A DNA stretch of 64,000 nucleotides. Origin: an uncultured Muribaculum sp. (lineage in GTDB: Bacteria > Bacteroidota > Bacteroidia > Bacteroidales > Muribaculaceae). The stretch covers positions 1 to 64,000 of the forward strand of contig NZ_CAJTYX010000006.1 in NCBI RefSeq assembly GCF_910583865.1, in the 5' to 3' direction. Position 1 is the first letter of the stretch, and the number at the start of each line of letters is the position of its first letter. Below, piece by piece: positions 43,060 through 51,123 of the stretch. The notes beneath the pieces are model-generated. The model was not told the DNA's origin. It searched no databases and saw nothing but the letters and a program-made list of their open reading frames with translations. The position numbers were made by a program, and so were the translations under genes.

Positions 43060-44061
43060 TTAGTTAGCAGGTTCAACATTTGTTTCGGCGGCAGCGTCAC
43101 CTTCAGCAGCCACGGGGCACGCAGCCTTGGTGTCGTTGAGATAGTCCACGAAATCGAGCACGCGACGCCACTGACCGATAGTCTCGATCTGCTTCTCGAT
43201 GCGCTCTGGAGTAGCCTGATACTGTGCGGCCATCTCGGGATTTCCCTTAAGCTCCTGCATCTGAGCCTCTGCGTTCTTCAGCTCCTCAGCCGAGGGAAGC
43301 TGGTCGTAATCGAAACGATCGGCGGGAATGCCTACCATCTTGCCGAGCACTTCCTTGTACTGGTCACGAAGTGCGGCATCCTTCTTATAGAAATCCTGGT
43401 TTGCAAGCACGGTGAATACGATGGCTTGTGCGATGAAGAGCACAACGACAATCGATGTCCACCAGCAACCGATCTTCTTCAGACGACCGATCCAAACGTT
43501 GTTGTCCCATCCCACAGTGTGGAGCATCGACCAGAAACCGTGATTCATATGGAACCACAGGGCTACGAAACCGATTATATAGATGATGGGAGTGGCAACA
43601 CAGCTGAATGCTTCCTGAATGAAGATAGTACCCATCGAGGGTGGAAGCACCTCTTCCACGCCACGAATCTCGACGAGCTGCATCTTTGCCCAGAACTGGA
43701 TCAGGTGCACGACAAGGAAAGCGAGCACGACAATGCCGAGCACGAGCATGTTCTGCGACGACCACTCCACCCCCTTGGGAATGCTGTTGATGGCATAGCG
43801 GTCATTGCCACGGGCCTTGCGGTTCTGAAGGGTCAGCCACACGGCATAGATAATGTGAATGATGAAGAGGACGGCAAGCCCCATCGACGCTATGAGAGCG
43901 TACCAGTTGGCACCGAGAAACTCGCAGATCACGTTGTAGGAGGCGGGATACACGAGCGCTACCGCGTTCATCAAGCAGTGGAAAGTTACAAATAGGACAA
44001 GACAGATGCCGGTAACTGCCATTACCAGCTTGCGTCCTATAGACGAGCTTGTTAACCACAT
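43060..44061 (-). CDS. frdC: fumarate reductase/succinate dehydrogenase cytochrome b subunit with long C-terminal extension
   Basis: Membrane anchor of 333 residues. Five spans fill the first ~220 residues, with histidines at positions such as 28, 70, 119, 171, 174 and 181 available to bind the two hemes b of the B-type subunit. After the last span there is an extra soluble segment of about 110 residues (NQDFYKKDAALRDQYKEVL … NVEPAN). It is charged, helical and Ala/Glu-rich at the end; usual family members stop near residue 230. First gene of the frdCAB operon. Confidence 0.9.
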   Translation of the reverse strand: MWLTSSSIGRKLVMAVTGICLVLFVTFHCLMNAVALVYPASYNVICEFLGANWYALIASMGLAVLFIIHIIYAVWLTLQNRKARGNDRYAINSIPKGVEWSSQNMLVLGIVVLAFLVVHLIQFWAKMQLVEIRGVEEVLPPSMGTIFIQEAFSCVATPIIYIIGFVALWFHMNHGFWSMLHTVGWDNNVWIGRLKKIGCWWTSIVVVLFIAQAIVFTVLANQDFYKKDAALRDQYKEVLGKMVGIPADRFDYDQLPSAEELKNAEAQMQELKGNPEMAAQYQATPERIEKQIETIGQWRRVLDFVDYLNDTKAACPVAAEGDAAAETNVEPAN

Positions 44062-44201
44062 AGTAGTGTAATTTGGATTAAGTTAATTATGTAATTGATG
44101 TTCTGTAATGCTGCCTGTACGCTCCCCGACGGATTACACATATTCCTCTGCATTAACTCAATAAAAGATGCAGACTGAAAGACATGACCGTCTTGGATAT
44201 G

Positions 44202-44233
44202 CAAATTTAAGACAATTTACATAGCGATACAAA
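44202..44233 (-). promoter_or_regulatory. promoter of the frdCAB operon
   Basis: On the minus strand, TTTG (44233-44230), 20-base spacer, TAAATTTG (44209-44202). The leader to the ATG at 44061 is about 135 bases. The rest of the 640-base gap to 44702 holds a plus-strand hairpin and the OmpA terminator. Confidence 0.7.
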
Positions 44234-44490
44234 CATTAAAGAAAAAATTCACTAATCAAAAGGAATAATGACACCACGGTATTCTACCTCCCACGGTGCG
44301 ATTACCGAGTTCTTACGGGCACAAAACATGTTATACAACATATTTTTGAATTTTGTTGACTTATTATTATGCGCATATTATCAAAAAGCGCTAAACTTGC
44401 ACATGATTTCGCACAAACCTACATATGATATGTATCGGATTTCCTGCGAATAGACAATGGCTTTTACACAATAATTATCTATACTGACTA

Positions 44491-44612
44491 TACCTTTAAA
44501 TACACCAGGACTAAAAGAACTTCATTCTAAGAACTCTAAAACAGTAGATAGATTTCTCATGAATGGAAAGGCGGCAGAGCTTGTGATAAGCAATGCCGTC
44601 TGCTTTTTTATA
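44491..44612 (+). ncRNA. candidate small RNA with terminator-like hairpin
   Basis: A -7-like box TACCTTTA (44491-44498, one mismatch) is followed about 65 bases later by a hairpin AAGGCGGCAGAGCTT … AAGCAATGCCGTCTGCTTTTTTA ending in a T-run near 44611. No plus-strand gene precedes this terminator: the short frame 44268-44453 has no recognisable content. A small regulatory RNA of ~110 bases would explain it. The -33 box is weak and the stem is imperfect, so this remains tentative. Confidence 0.3.
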
Positions 44613-44640
44613 GGTGAAACGCACAGGAAGGTAAAAAGAA

Positions 44641-44670
44641 AGTGACACCCCGGAAATCCGGAGTGCCACT
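44641..44670 (-). terminator. terminator of the OmpA-family gene
   Basis: AGTGACACCCCGGA-AAT-CCGGAGTGCCACT forms a stem with two mismatches. On the minus strand it is followed by TTTCTTTTTA. It lies about 33 bases after the stop codon at 44703. Confidence 0.75.
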
Positions 44671-44702
44671 CTATATAATCTTATTTATCTGTATCGCCGA
44701 GA

Positions 44703-45911
44703 TTAGTCCTGCGAGAAGATTACGATACGGTTCCAGTTGTTCTCATCGTAAACCTGAGAATCAGATCCCTCAGCCTTGATGGTCAGACGGTCGGCAGGAA
44801 TGCCATACTCCTTGGTAAGCATGTTGTAGACGTTCTGTGCGCGACGCTCTGAAAGCTTCATATTGTAAGCAGCAGTACCGGTGTCCTTGTCGGCATAACC
44901 CTTGATGACTACATTGCTGTTGGGGTTGGCCTTCATCCACTGAGCGATGTTGAACACATTGACAGTCTCGGTAGAGGTGATCTTGGCAGAGTTGATGGTG
45001 AAACGAACGGTAGAGAGCAGAGGAGCCTGTGCGTCGGGGCATTCGGGAGCTACTACCTCGGGGCAGGGAAGCTGGGCCTCGGCGGCTGCAAGAGCGGCAC
45101 CGCATGTGGCGAGAGCGCCACGGAGGTCATTCACCTGACCGTTGAGCTGGTTGACATATCCCAGATAGTCGCAAGGATTGAATTTCTTGAATTCCTTTCC
45201 ACCGAAGTTGATGTTGAAGCCACCGAGAACGTTAAGGTTCATGTCAACATTCTGTCCGATTGGAGAACCGTCAAATTCATCACCAAAGAGACCGAAACGT
45301 CCTTCCGCGAAGAAGTCAACATATTTGCAGAGACGGAAGCGGAGCTGGAGACCCATAGATACGGGGAACTCCCAGATGCGGCTCTTTACCGCACCGTGCT
45401 GTGTTGTGACAGCCGGACCCTTTGCCCAACCCCATGAGCGGGAAACGCCTACGCCCACGAAAGGAACAACGCTGAAGAAGCGGTCAGCCTTCACTGATCC
45501 GAAGCTGTTGAACATATCCCACATAAGGTCGGCGTTGGCATTGATATATTTAGCCTTGTTGTAACCAAGTTCATCAACATCAAAATGGTAAGCACCGCCC
45601 GTAGCGCCAATACGCCAAGCCAAATAGGGGGTAAACCACTTGCCGAATGCAATGTTGTAGGAAGCAGTAATGTGGCGGTGGTGCTCTTGACCGTCAGAGA
45701 TACGATCGGTCATAGGTAGTTCCATACCTGCGCCAATCTGGAGGAACCAGTTGGCTCCGCGCTCCGAGTAGTAATGGTCGACACACTCGACGGCCTCAGT
45801 CTCGGTGATGGTAACTTCCTCAACAGCCACAGCTTCCTGAGCGGTAGCGACATTTGCCGAAAGCAGCATTGCGCCGCAGGCAGCAAAACCGGAAAGGATG
45901 TTCTTTTTCAT
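44703..45911 (-). CDS. OmpA-family outer-membrane protein
   Basis: Outer-membrane protein of 402 residues. A signal peptide (residues 1-24, ending ATAQE) is followed by an eight-strand-type beta-barrel (about 50-245) and a linker with a Pro/Ala/Cys-rich stretch (CPEVVAPECPDAQAP). The OmpA peptidoglycan-binding domain spans about 295-402: NVVIKGYADKDTG and the signature LSERRAQNVYNML. Abundant GCT/GGT codons and a perfect promoter suggest high expression. Related Bacteroides proteins are major porin-like surface proteins. Confidence 0.9.
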   Translation of the reverse strand: MKKNILSGFAACGAMLLSANVATAQEAVAVEEVTITETEAVECVDHYYSERGANWFLQIGAGMELPMTDRISDGQEHHRHITASYNIAFGKWFTPYLAWRIGATGGAYHFDVDELGYNKAKYINANADLMWDMFNSFGSVKADRFFSVVPFVGVGVSRSWGWAKGPAVTTQHGAVKSRIWEFPVSMGLQLRFRLCKYVDFFAEGRFGLFGDEFDGSPIGQNVDMNLNVLGGFNINFGGKEFKKFNPCDYLGYVNQLNGQVNDLRGALATCGAALAAAEAQLPCPEVVAPECPDAQAPLLSTVRFTINSAKITSTETVNVFNIAQWMKANPNSNVVIKGYADKDTGTAAYNMKLSERRAQNVYNMLTKEYGIPADRLTIKAEGSDSQVYDENNWNRIVIFSQD

Positions 45912-46067
45912 TCTCTTTAGTTTTTTGATTTATACTATTGTTTTAACCCTTCATTATGCGGTTGATTATTCATCCGCCGCCGACCGCCGGTAGATGGCAG
46001 CCATTGTTGTTTTGTGATTTTGCTATTGTAACGCCGGACCATTCTCCTTTGTTCAGCAAAATTTTCA

Positions 46068-46098
46068 CAAAGGTAAAGTTTAATTAGAATCTCTGCAA
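46068..46098 (-). promoter_or_regulatory. promoter of the OmpA-family gene
   Basis: On the minus strand, TTG (46098-46096), 20-base spacer, TACCTTTG (46075-46068). The transcript leader would be about 150 bases, consistent with post-transcriptional control, but no known riboswitch is evident. The rest of the 345-base gap is AT-rich and shared with the divergent M23-like gene. Confidence 0.7.
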
Positions 46099-46206
46099 CT
46101 TTTTTCGACAGTTTTTAACATTCTAATGTTAAAAACCGGCCCACATCCATTTTAGCAAACTATTATAAATCAGAAAATTATCAATTTACATTCATTCTAT
46201 TGTTAA

Positions 46207-46237
46207 TTTCAAATCCCATAATTTATGCTTATATTTG
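46207..46237 (+). promoter_or_regulatory. promoter of the M23-like gene
   Basis: TTTC at 46207-46210 (one mismatch to TTTG), 19-base spacer, TATATTTG at 46230-46237. The leader to the ATG at 46258 is about 14 bases. Confidence 0.55.
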
Positions 46238-46257
46238 CAAAATTCAAAATCACCGCA

Positions 46258-47130
46258 ATGAGCAGCAACGACATACCCAGGAAAGACAGGACACATACTG
46301 AAAACCACGTGCGCCACCGACTGCGCACCCATCGGCGTTTCCGCCTGTCGTTCATCAACGAAAACACTTTCAATGAAGTCTGGACCATAAGAATGTCGCA
46401 GAGAAAAGTCGTCGCATGCATCATACTGATATTCGTGGCAGTCGGATGCATGGCAGCGACCCTCATAGTGTTCACGCCCCTACGCACCCTTCTACCCGGA
46501 TACCTGAAGCAGGAGGAAAGGCAGGAAAACACTATAAACCTGTTCCGTATCGATTCACTGCTCACCTCGGCACGCACCACTTCCGGCTACCTGAGCTCAT
46601 TAGGGACAATATTGCGTAGCGACACCATCGCGACAATCGCTTCGGAATCGAACAGGATGGCCGTAATGGACCATGCCGTCTCACCCGACTCGCTCATGCC
46701 GGCATCGGAAGCCGAGAAGGCACTCGTGCACAGAGTCGAGGAGCGAAAGCGCTACACACTCGACAAGCGCGCCCCTTCGTCGGGAAGATCCGCACTATTC
46801 CACCTTCCGGTGAGCGGAGGGAGGCTGACCGCAGCACCACCCTCCACAAGTGTGTCCATAGCAGCCCCGCGCAACTCGGCAGTAACAGCCCCCGCTTCAG
46901 GCAGTATAGTCGATAGAAGCTACTCCCCCGAAGATGCATGGACTGTGATAATCCAGCATCCTGACGGATATGTGACCCGCATAGGAGGAATCTCCGAGAC
47001 GACAATCGAACGGGGAAAGAACGTGACCGCCGGAGAGACAATAGGCCTAACCGACACAATCTCCGACATAACCGTAGAGATGTGGAACGCCGGAGTCAAA
47101 ATCGATCCGCTCCGTTTCATGACGCCGTAA
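46258..47130 (+). CDS. M23/LytM-domain membrane protein, probably non-catalytic
   Basis: Protein of 290 residues from the ATG at 46258. A basic cytoplasmic N-terminus (~50 residues; RHRLRTHRRFRLSF) leads to one membrane span (VVACIILIFVAVGCMAATLIVF) and a periplasmic part with a short C-terminal LytM-like domain (TAPASGSIVDR…VTRIGGISETTIERGKNVTAGETIGLTD…VEMWNAGVKIDPLRFM). The zinc ligands HxxxD and HxH are not present: HLHFE is replaced by ITVEMW. It probably regulates peptidoglycan enzymes rather than cleaving peptides. It precedes dxr and rseP. Confidence 0.82.
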   Translation: MSSNDIPRKDRTHTENHVRHRLRTHRRFRLSFINENTFNEVWTIRMSQRKVVACIILIFVAVGCMAATLIVFTPLRTLLPGYLKQEERQENTINLFRIDSLLTSARTTSGYLSSLGTILRSDTIATIASESNRMAVMDHAVSPDSLMPASEAEKALVHRVEERKRYTLDKRAPSSGRSALFHLPVSGGRLTAAPPSTSVSIAAPRNSAVTAPASGSIVDRSYSPEDAWTVIIQHPDGYVTRIGGISETTIERGKNVTAGETIGLTDTISDITVEMWNAGVKIDPLRFMTP

Positions 47131-47131
47131 G

Positions 47132-47346
47132 AGATACTATCGCTCGGCAAAATCAAATAAAATTTGTTTTTGCTCTCGACTTATTCGTATCTTTGACTAT
47201 CGTCTTAGATACTCACGCTCGGAAAAGCTCAAATAAATTTGGCTTTGCACTCGACTTATCCGTATCTTTGGCTATCGCCTTAGATACTCACGCTCGGAAA
47301 AGTACAAGTAAACTTGTCCTTTTCTCTCGACTTATTCGTATCTTTG
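47132..47346 (+). repeat. three tandem 75-bp promoter-hairpin repeats upstream of dxr
   Basis: Units start at 47132, 47207 and 47282 (exact 75-base period). Each holds a hairpin (47147-47173; 47224-47246; 47297-47324) whose right arm contains TTTG or CTTG, then 21 bases, then TATCTTTG (47188, 47263, 47338). Each unit is thus a complete Bacteroidetes promoter. The two repeat junctions form a second hairpin (47187-47212; 47262-47287). Arm sequences differ between units by paired changes that keep the stems. The last promoter lies ~20 bases before the dxr GTG. Confidence 0.85.
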
Positions 47347-47367
47347 CACATATATTTATATTAATAC

Positions 47368-48534
47368 GTGAATTCACAGAAAAATATAGCGGTACTCGGG
47401 AGCACAGGCTCTATCGGAGTACAGACACTCGACATCATATCGGAATACCCCGACAGATTCCGTGCCACCGTGCTCGTGGCCGGACACAACGTGGATCGAC
47501 TCATCGACCAGGCCAGACGCTACAAACCGGCCCTGGCCGTTATAGCCGACAAAAGCCTATATCCCACTCTGCACGCCGCCTTGTCGCCACTGGGAATCGA
47601 GACGGCGGCGGGAGCTGAAGCCATAGCCGACTCCATGGAACGGGATGACGTGGATACCGTAGTCACGGCAACAGTAGGATATAGCGGCCTGGCCCCTACC
47701 CTTCGGGCCATCGATGCCGGCAAGCAAATAGCACTCGCCAACAAGGAGACAATGGTCGTGGCGGGAGAGCTGGTGACAAGCCGCCTCGCACGCTCGGCAT
47801 CACGTGTCATACCGGTAGATTCCGAACATTCAGCCATATACCAGTGCTTCCAGGGAGAGGATCCATCGACAGTGAAACGTCTCCTCATCACAGCCTCCGG
47901 AGGACCGTTCCGTACCCGCAGCATCGAGGATCTTGGAAGCGTGACAGTGCGCGACGCACTCGCACACCCAAACTGGTCGATGGGAGCCAAGATTACCATC
48001 GACTCGGCTACAATGCTCAACAAAGCCTTCGAGATAATCGAGGCACGATGGCTCTTCGGTATCACACCCGACAGGATAGAAGCCGTTGTACATCCCCAGT
48101 CGATAGTCCACTCAATGGTAGAGTTTGCCGACGGGGCGGTGAAAGCCCAGCTCGGCGTGCCCGACATGCATCTCCCCATACGCTATGCACTTGGCGACGC
48201 CACCCGTCTCGCCACCGACCGTCCCGGCCTACGGCTCCAGGACTATGCCCGGCTGGAATTTTTCCGTCCCGACACCGAAAAGTTCCCGCTCATCAACATG
48301 GCATATTACGCACTGAGCCGAGGAGGCAACACGGCATGCGTGATCAATGCCGCCAACGAAGTGGCCGTCGACGCATTCCTTCATGAGCGTATCGGCTACC
48401 TTGACATCCGGCGCATAATCGAGGCGACACTCGCCGACGTGCCATTCATCGCCAACCCCGGCTACGACGATTATGTAGCCACAAACACCCTCGCAAGGCG
48501 TATCGCCGCCGAGCATTCCAAAAACAAGAAATAA
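47368..48534 (+). CDS. dxr: 1-deoxy-D-xylulose-5-phosphate reductoisomerase
   Basis: NADPH-dependent enzyme of the MEP isoprenoid pathway, 388 residues. The nucleotide-binding GSTGSIGVQTLDII is at residues 9-22, followed by ANKETMVVAGELV, the substrate and metal region PVDSEHSAIYQCFQG, and NWSMGAKITIDSATMLNKAFEIIEA. The start codon is GTG; a TAA two codons upstream in frame and the GSTGSIG position leave no other option. Three tandem promoters precede it. The rseP gene follows after three bases. Confidence 0.95.
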   Translation: MNSQKNIAVLGSTGSIGVQTLDIISEYPDRFRATVLVAGHNVDRLIDQARRYKPALAVIADKSLYPTLHAALSPLGIETAAGAEAIADSMERDDVDTVVTATVGYSGLAPTLRAIDAGKQIALANKETMVVAGELVTSRLARSASRVIPVDSEHSAIYQCFQGEDPSTVKRLLITASGGPFRTRSIEDLGSVTVRDALAHPNWSMGAKITIDSATMLNKAFEIIEARWLFGITPDRIEAVVHPQSIVHSMVEFADGAVKAQLGVPDMHLPIRYALGDATRLATDRPGLRLQDYARLEFFRPDTEKFPLINMAYYALSRGGNTACVINAANEVAVDAFLHERIGYLDIRRIIEATLADVPFIANPGYDDYVATNTLARRIAAEHSKNKK

Positions 48535-48537
48535 TAA

Positions 48538-49902
48538 ATGGAAGCATTTCTGATAAAAGCGGCGCAACTGATCGCCGCATTCGCCCTGCTTGTGATCATT
48601 CACGAGTTCGGCCACTACATTTTCGCCCGCATGTTCGGCATAAAGGTCGAGAAGTTCTACCTCTTTTTCGACCCCTGGTTCTCTTTGGTGAAATGGCGTC
48701 CAAAAAAGAAAGCCCTGCCGGGCGGCAAGGATGACAGCCGGGCCACATGGCGCGACACGGAGTACGGTATAGGATGGCTTCCCCTCGGAGGCTACGTGAA
48801 AATCGCAGGCATGATCGACGAATCGATGGACCGCGAGCAGATGAACAAGCCCGCACAGCCTTGGGAATTCCGCTCAAAACCGGCATGGCAGAGACTGCTT
48901 GTGATGGTGGCCGGAGTGCTGATGAACTTCATCCTTGCCATAGTGATTTACGCCGGCATAGCATGGTATTGGGGCGAAAAATACATCGAGTACCGCGACG
49001 CGAGCGAAGGAATGGAATTCGTGCAGTCGGCCAAGGACATAGGATTCCGCGACGGTGACATACCGCTGCTGGCCGACGGAGAGGAGATGTACGCCTCCGA
49101 TCCTTCGAGCCTCATGAAGATGGCCGAGGCAAAGACCGTGACAGTGCTGCGCGACGGGCGTGACTCGGTGGAGATCGCAATACCCGAGAACTTCATATTC
49201 CGCCTCAACGACGACAAAGGCTTCTTTACCTACCGTCTCCCTGTGGTTGTCGACAACACTGTGGGTGGTGAACCTGCCGACAAGGCAGGACTACAGCCGG
49301 GCGACAAAATAAGGACCATCAACGGGGAAAGGGCATCGTCCTATACGGATTTCACCCGTCTGCTCGCCGAGAACGGCGGCAAGCAGATAGACCTTGGAAT
49401 CGAGCGCTCCGGACGCAGCGTCAACGTAGCCATAACCCCGACCGAAGGTGGCAAGATAGGCATACAGCTCCGTCCCCTCACCGACGTATATCCCGTGCAT
49501 GTGAAGCGCTATGGACTGCTTGAGTCAATCCCCAAAGGATGGGAGAACGGCACAGGCAAGCTGTCGGCCTACATCGGCTCGATGAAGTATGTGGCCACAG
49601 CCGAGGGAGCTAAAAGTCTCGGCGGATTCGGAGCCATCGGCAGCATGTTTCCCGACAGGTGGAGCTGGATCTCATTTTGGGAAATCACAGCATTCCTGTC
49701 GGTGGCGCTCGCTTTCATGAACATTCTTCCAATCCCGGCGCTCGACGGCGGCCACATAATGTTCCTTCTATACGAAATCATATCTCGCCGAAAACCGTCG
49801 GAAAAATTCATGGAGTATGCACAGATATGCGGCATGGCGTTCCTGGTCATGCTCCTGCTCTACGCCAATGCCAACGACATCTACCGTTTTTTCATAAAAT
49901 AA
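48538..49902 (+). CDS. rseP: site-2 (RIP) zinc metalloprotease RseP
   Basis: Intramembrane protease of 454 residues. The zinc-binding HEFGH is at residues 22-26 in the first membrane span; the second catalytic motif NILPIPALDGGHIMF lies in a late span. Between them are PDZ-type segments, including GGEPADKAGLQPGDKIRTINGERASSYTDF. Related proteins release sigma factors by cleaving membrane anti-sigma factors or clear signal peptides. It is close to dxr, as in many Bacteroidetes. Confidence 0.92.
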   Translation: MEAFLIKAAQLIAAFALLVIIHEFGHYIFARMFGIKVEKFYLFFDPWFSLVKWRPKKKALPGGKDDSRATWRDTEYGIGWLPLGGYVKIAGMIDESMDREQMNKPAQPWEFRSKPAWQRLLVMVAGVLMNFILAIVIYAGIAWYWGEKYIEYRDASEGMEFVQSAKDIGFRDGDIPLLADGEEMYASDPSSLMKMAEAKTVTVLRDGRDSVEIAIPENFIFRLNDDKGFFTYRLPVVVDNTVGGEPADKAGLQPGDKIRTINGERASSYTDFTRLLAENGGKQIDLGIERSGRSVNVAITPTEGGKIGIQLRPLTDVYPVHVKRYGLLESIPKGWENGTGKLSAYIGSMKYVATAEGAKSLGGFGAIGSMFPDRWSWISFWEITAFLSVALAFMNILPIPALDGGHIMFLLYEIISRRKPSEKFMEYAQICGMAFLVMLLLYANANDIYRFFIK

Positions 49903-49924
49903 CACCCTCTCCGACTATATAATT

Positions 49925-51109
49925 ATGGAATATCCTCGCATCACGCTACGACGCGGCAAAGAACAATCGCTTGAGCGTTTCCATCCCTGGGTGTTCTCCG
50001 GAGCTGTCGCCCATATCCCCGACGGGATCGAGGAGGGCGACGTGGTGGCCGTAGAAAGCAGCGACAAACGTCTCATCGGTGTGGGACACTACCAGATAGG
50101 GAGCATCATCGTGCGCATTCTCCGGTGGGGAGATGCCGTCATCGACGAGACATTTTTCGCCGAACGGCTGAAAGCGGCCTTCAGCCTGCGTCGTGCTCTC
50201 GGCCTGATACGTCCCGACAACAACGCCTACCGCCTGGTGCACGGTGAAGGCGATTTTCTTCCGGGGCTCGTGGTCGACATCTACGGCGACACCGCAGTAC
50301 TGCAGGCCCACTCACCGGGCATGCACTTCATGCGCGACACCATAGCCCGGTGTCTCACCGAAATTCCCGAAGCGGCCATAAAGAATGTCTACTACAAGTC
50401 GGAGACAACACTCCCCTACAAGGCTCACCTCGATCCACAGAACGACTACATCATAGGCACGTTCTCCACAAACGTGGCGATGGAAAACGGGCTACGATTC
50501 AATATCGACTGGCTCAAAGGACAAAAAACAGGGTTCTTCGTCGACCAACGCGACAACCGCGCCCTGCTCGAAAAATATTCAGCAGGACGACGGGTACTCA
50601 ACATGTTCTGCTACACCGGAGGATTCTCGGTCTATGCCATGCGCGGAGGAGCGACATCCGTATGCTCCGTAGACAGTTCCGCCAAGGCCGTGACGCTCAC
50701 CGAAGCAAATGTTGCGCTCAACTTCCCCGACGACACACGCCACACGGCTATAGCGCAGGATGCGTTCGACTATCTCGCCGGCATGGAGCGTGGGGCTTTC
50801 GACCTCATCATCCTCGACCCTCCGGCCTTCGCCAAACACCGCAGCGCCTTAAAGAACGCGCTCACAGGCTACCGGCGTCTCAATGCCGCAGCTTTCGCCA
50901 AGATAGCCCCCGGAGGAATCCTGTTCACGTTCTCATGTTCACAGGCTGTGAGCCGCGAACAGTTCAGGCTCGCCGTGTTCTCCGCCGCAGCCCAGAGCGG
51001 CCGCAAGGTGCGCATACTCCACCAGCTCACACAGCCCGCCGACCATCCGGTCAACATCTACCATCCTGAAGGCGAATACCTCAAAGGGCTTATCCTTTAT
51101 GTAGAATGA
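49925..51109 (+). CDS. class I SAM-dependent rRNA methyltransferase (RlmI-like)
   Basis: Cytosolic enzyme of 394 residues. An N-terminal PUA domain (about 1-75: LRRGKEQSLERFHPWVFSGAV) precedes a central region and a C-terminal Rossmann methyltransferase domain: VLNMFCYTGGFSVYAMRGGA near residue 222 and the catalytic-type DLIILDPPAFAKHRS near residue 297. RlmI makes m5C1962 in 23S rRNA of E. coli; the exact target here is inferred. It lies 22 bases after rseP and 14 before the peptidase gene. Confidence 0.88.
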   Translation: MEYPRITLRRGKEQSLERFHPWVFSGAVAHIPDGIEEGDVVAVESSDKRLIGVGHYQIGSIIVRILRWGDAVIDETFFAERLKAAFSLRRALGLIRPDNNAYRLVHGEGDFLPGLVVDIYGDTAVLQAHSPGMHFMRDTIARCLTEIPEAAIKNVYYKSETTLPYKAHLDPQNDYIIGTFSTNVAMENGLRFNIDWLKGQKTGFFVDQRDNRALLEKYSAGRRVLNMFCYTGGFSVYAMRGGATSVCSVDSSAKAVTLTEANVALNFPDDTRHTAIAQDAFDYLAGMERGAFDLIILDPPAFAKHRSALKNALTGYRRLNAAAFAKIAPGGILFTFSCSQAVSREQFRLAVFSAAAQSGRKVRILHQLTQPADHPVNIYHPEGEYLKGLILYVE

Positions 51110-51123
51110 AATAACCGTACATC

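Noticed and set aside
44268..44453. A 61-residue plus-strand frame between frdC and the OmpA gene
   Set aside because: AT-rich, no promoter or recognised domain; likely chance.
47132..47346. Possibility that the repeats before dxr are a CRISPR array
   Set aside because: Units are contiguous with no variable spacers, only three copies, and contain promoter boxes; no cas genes are present.
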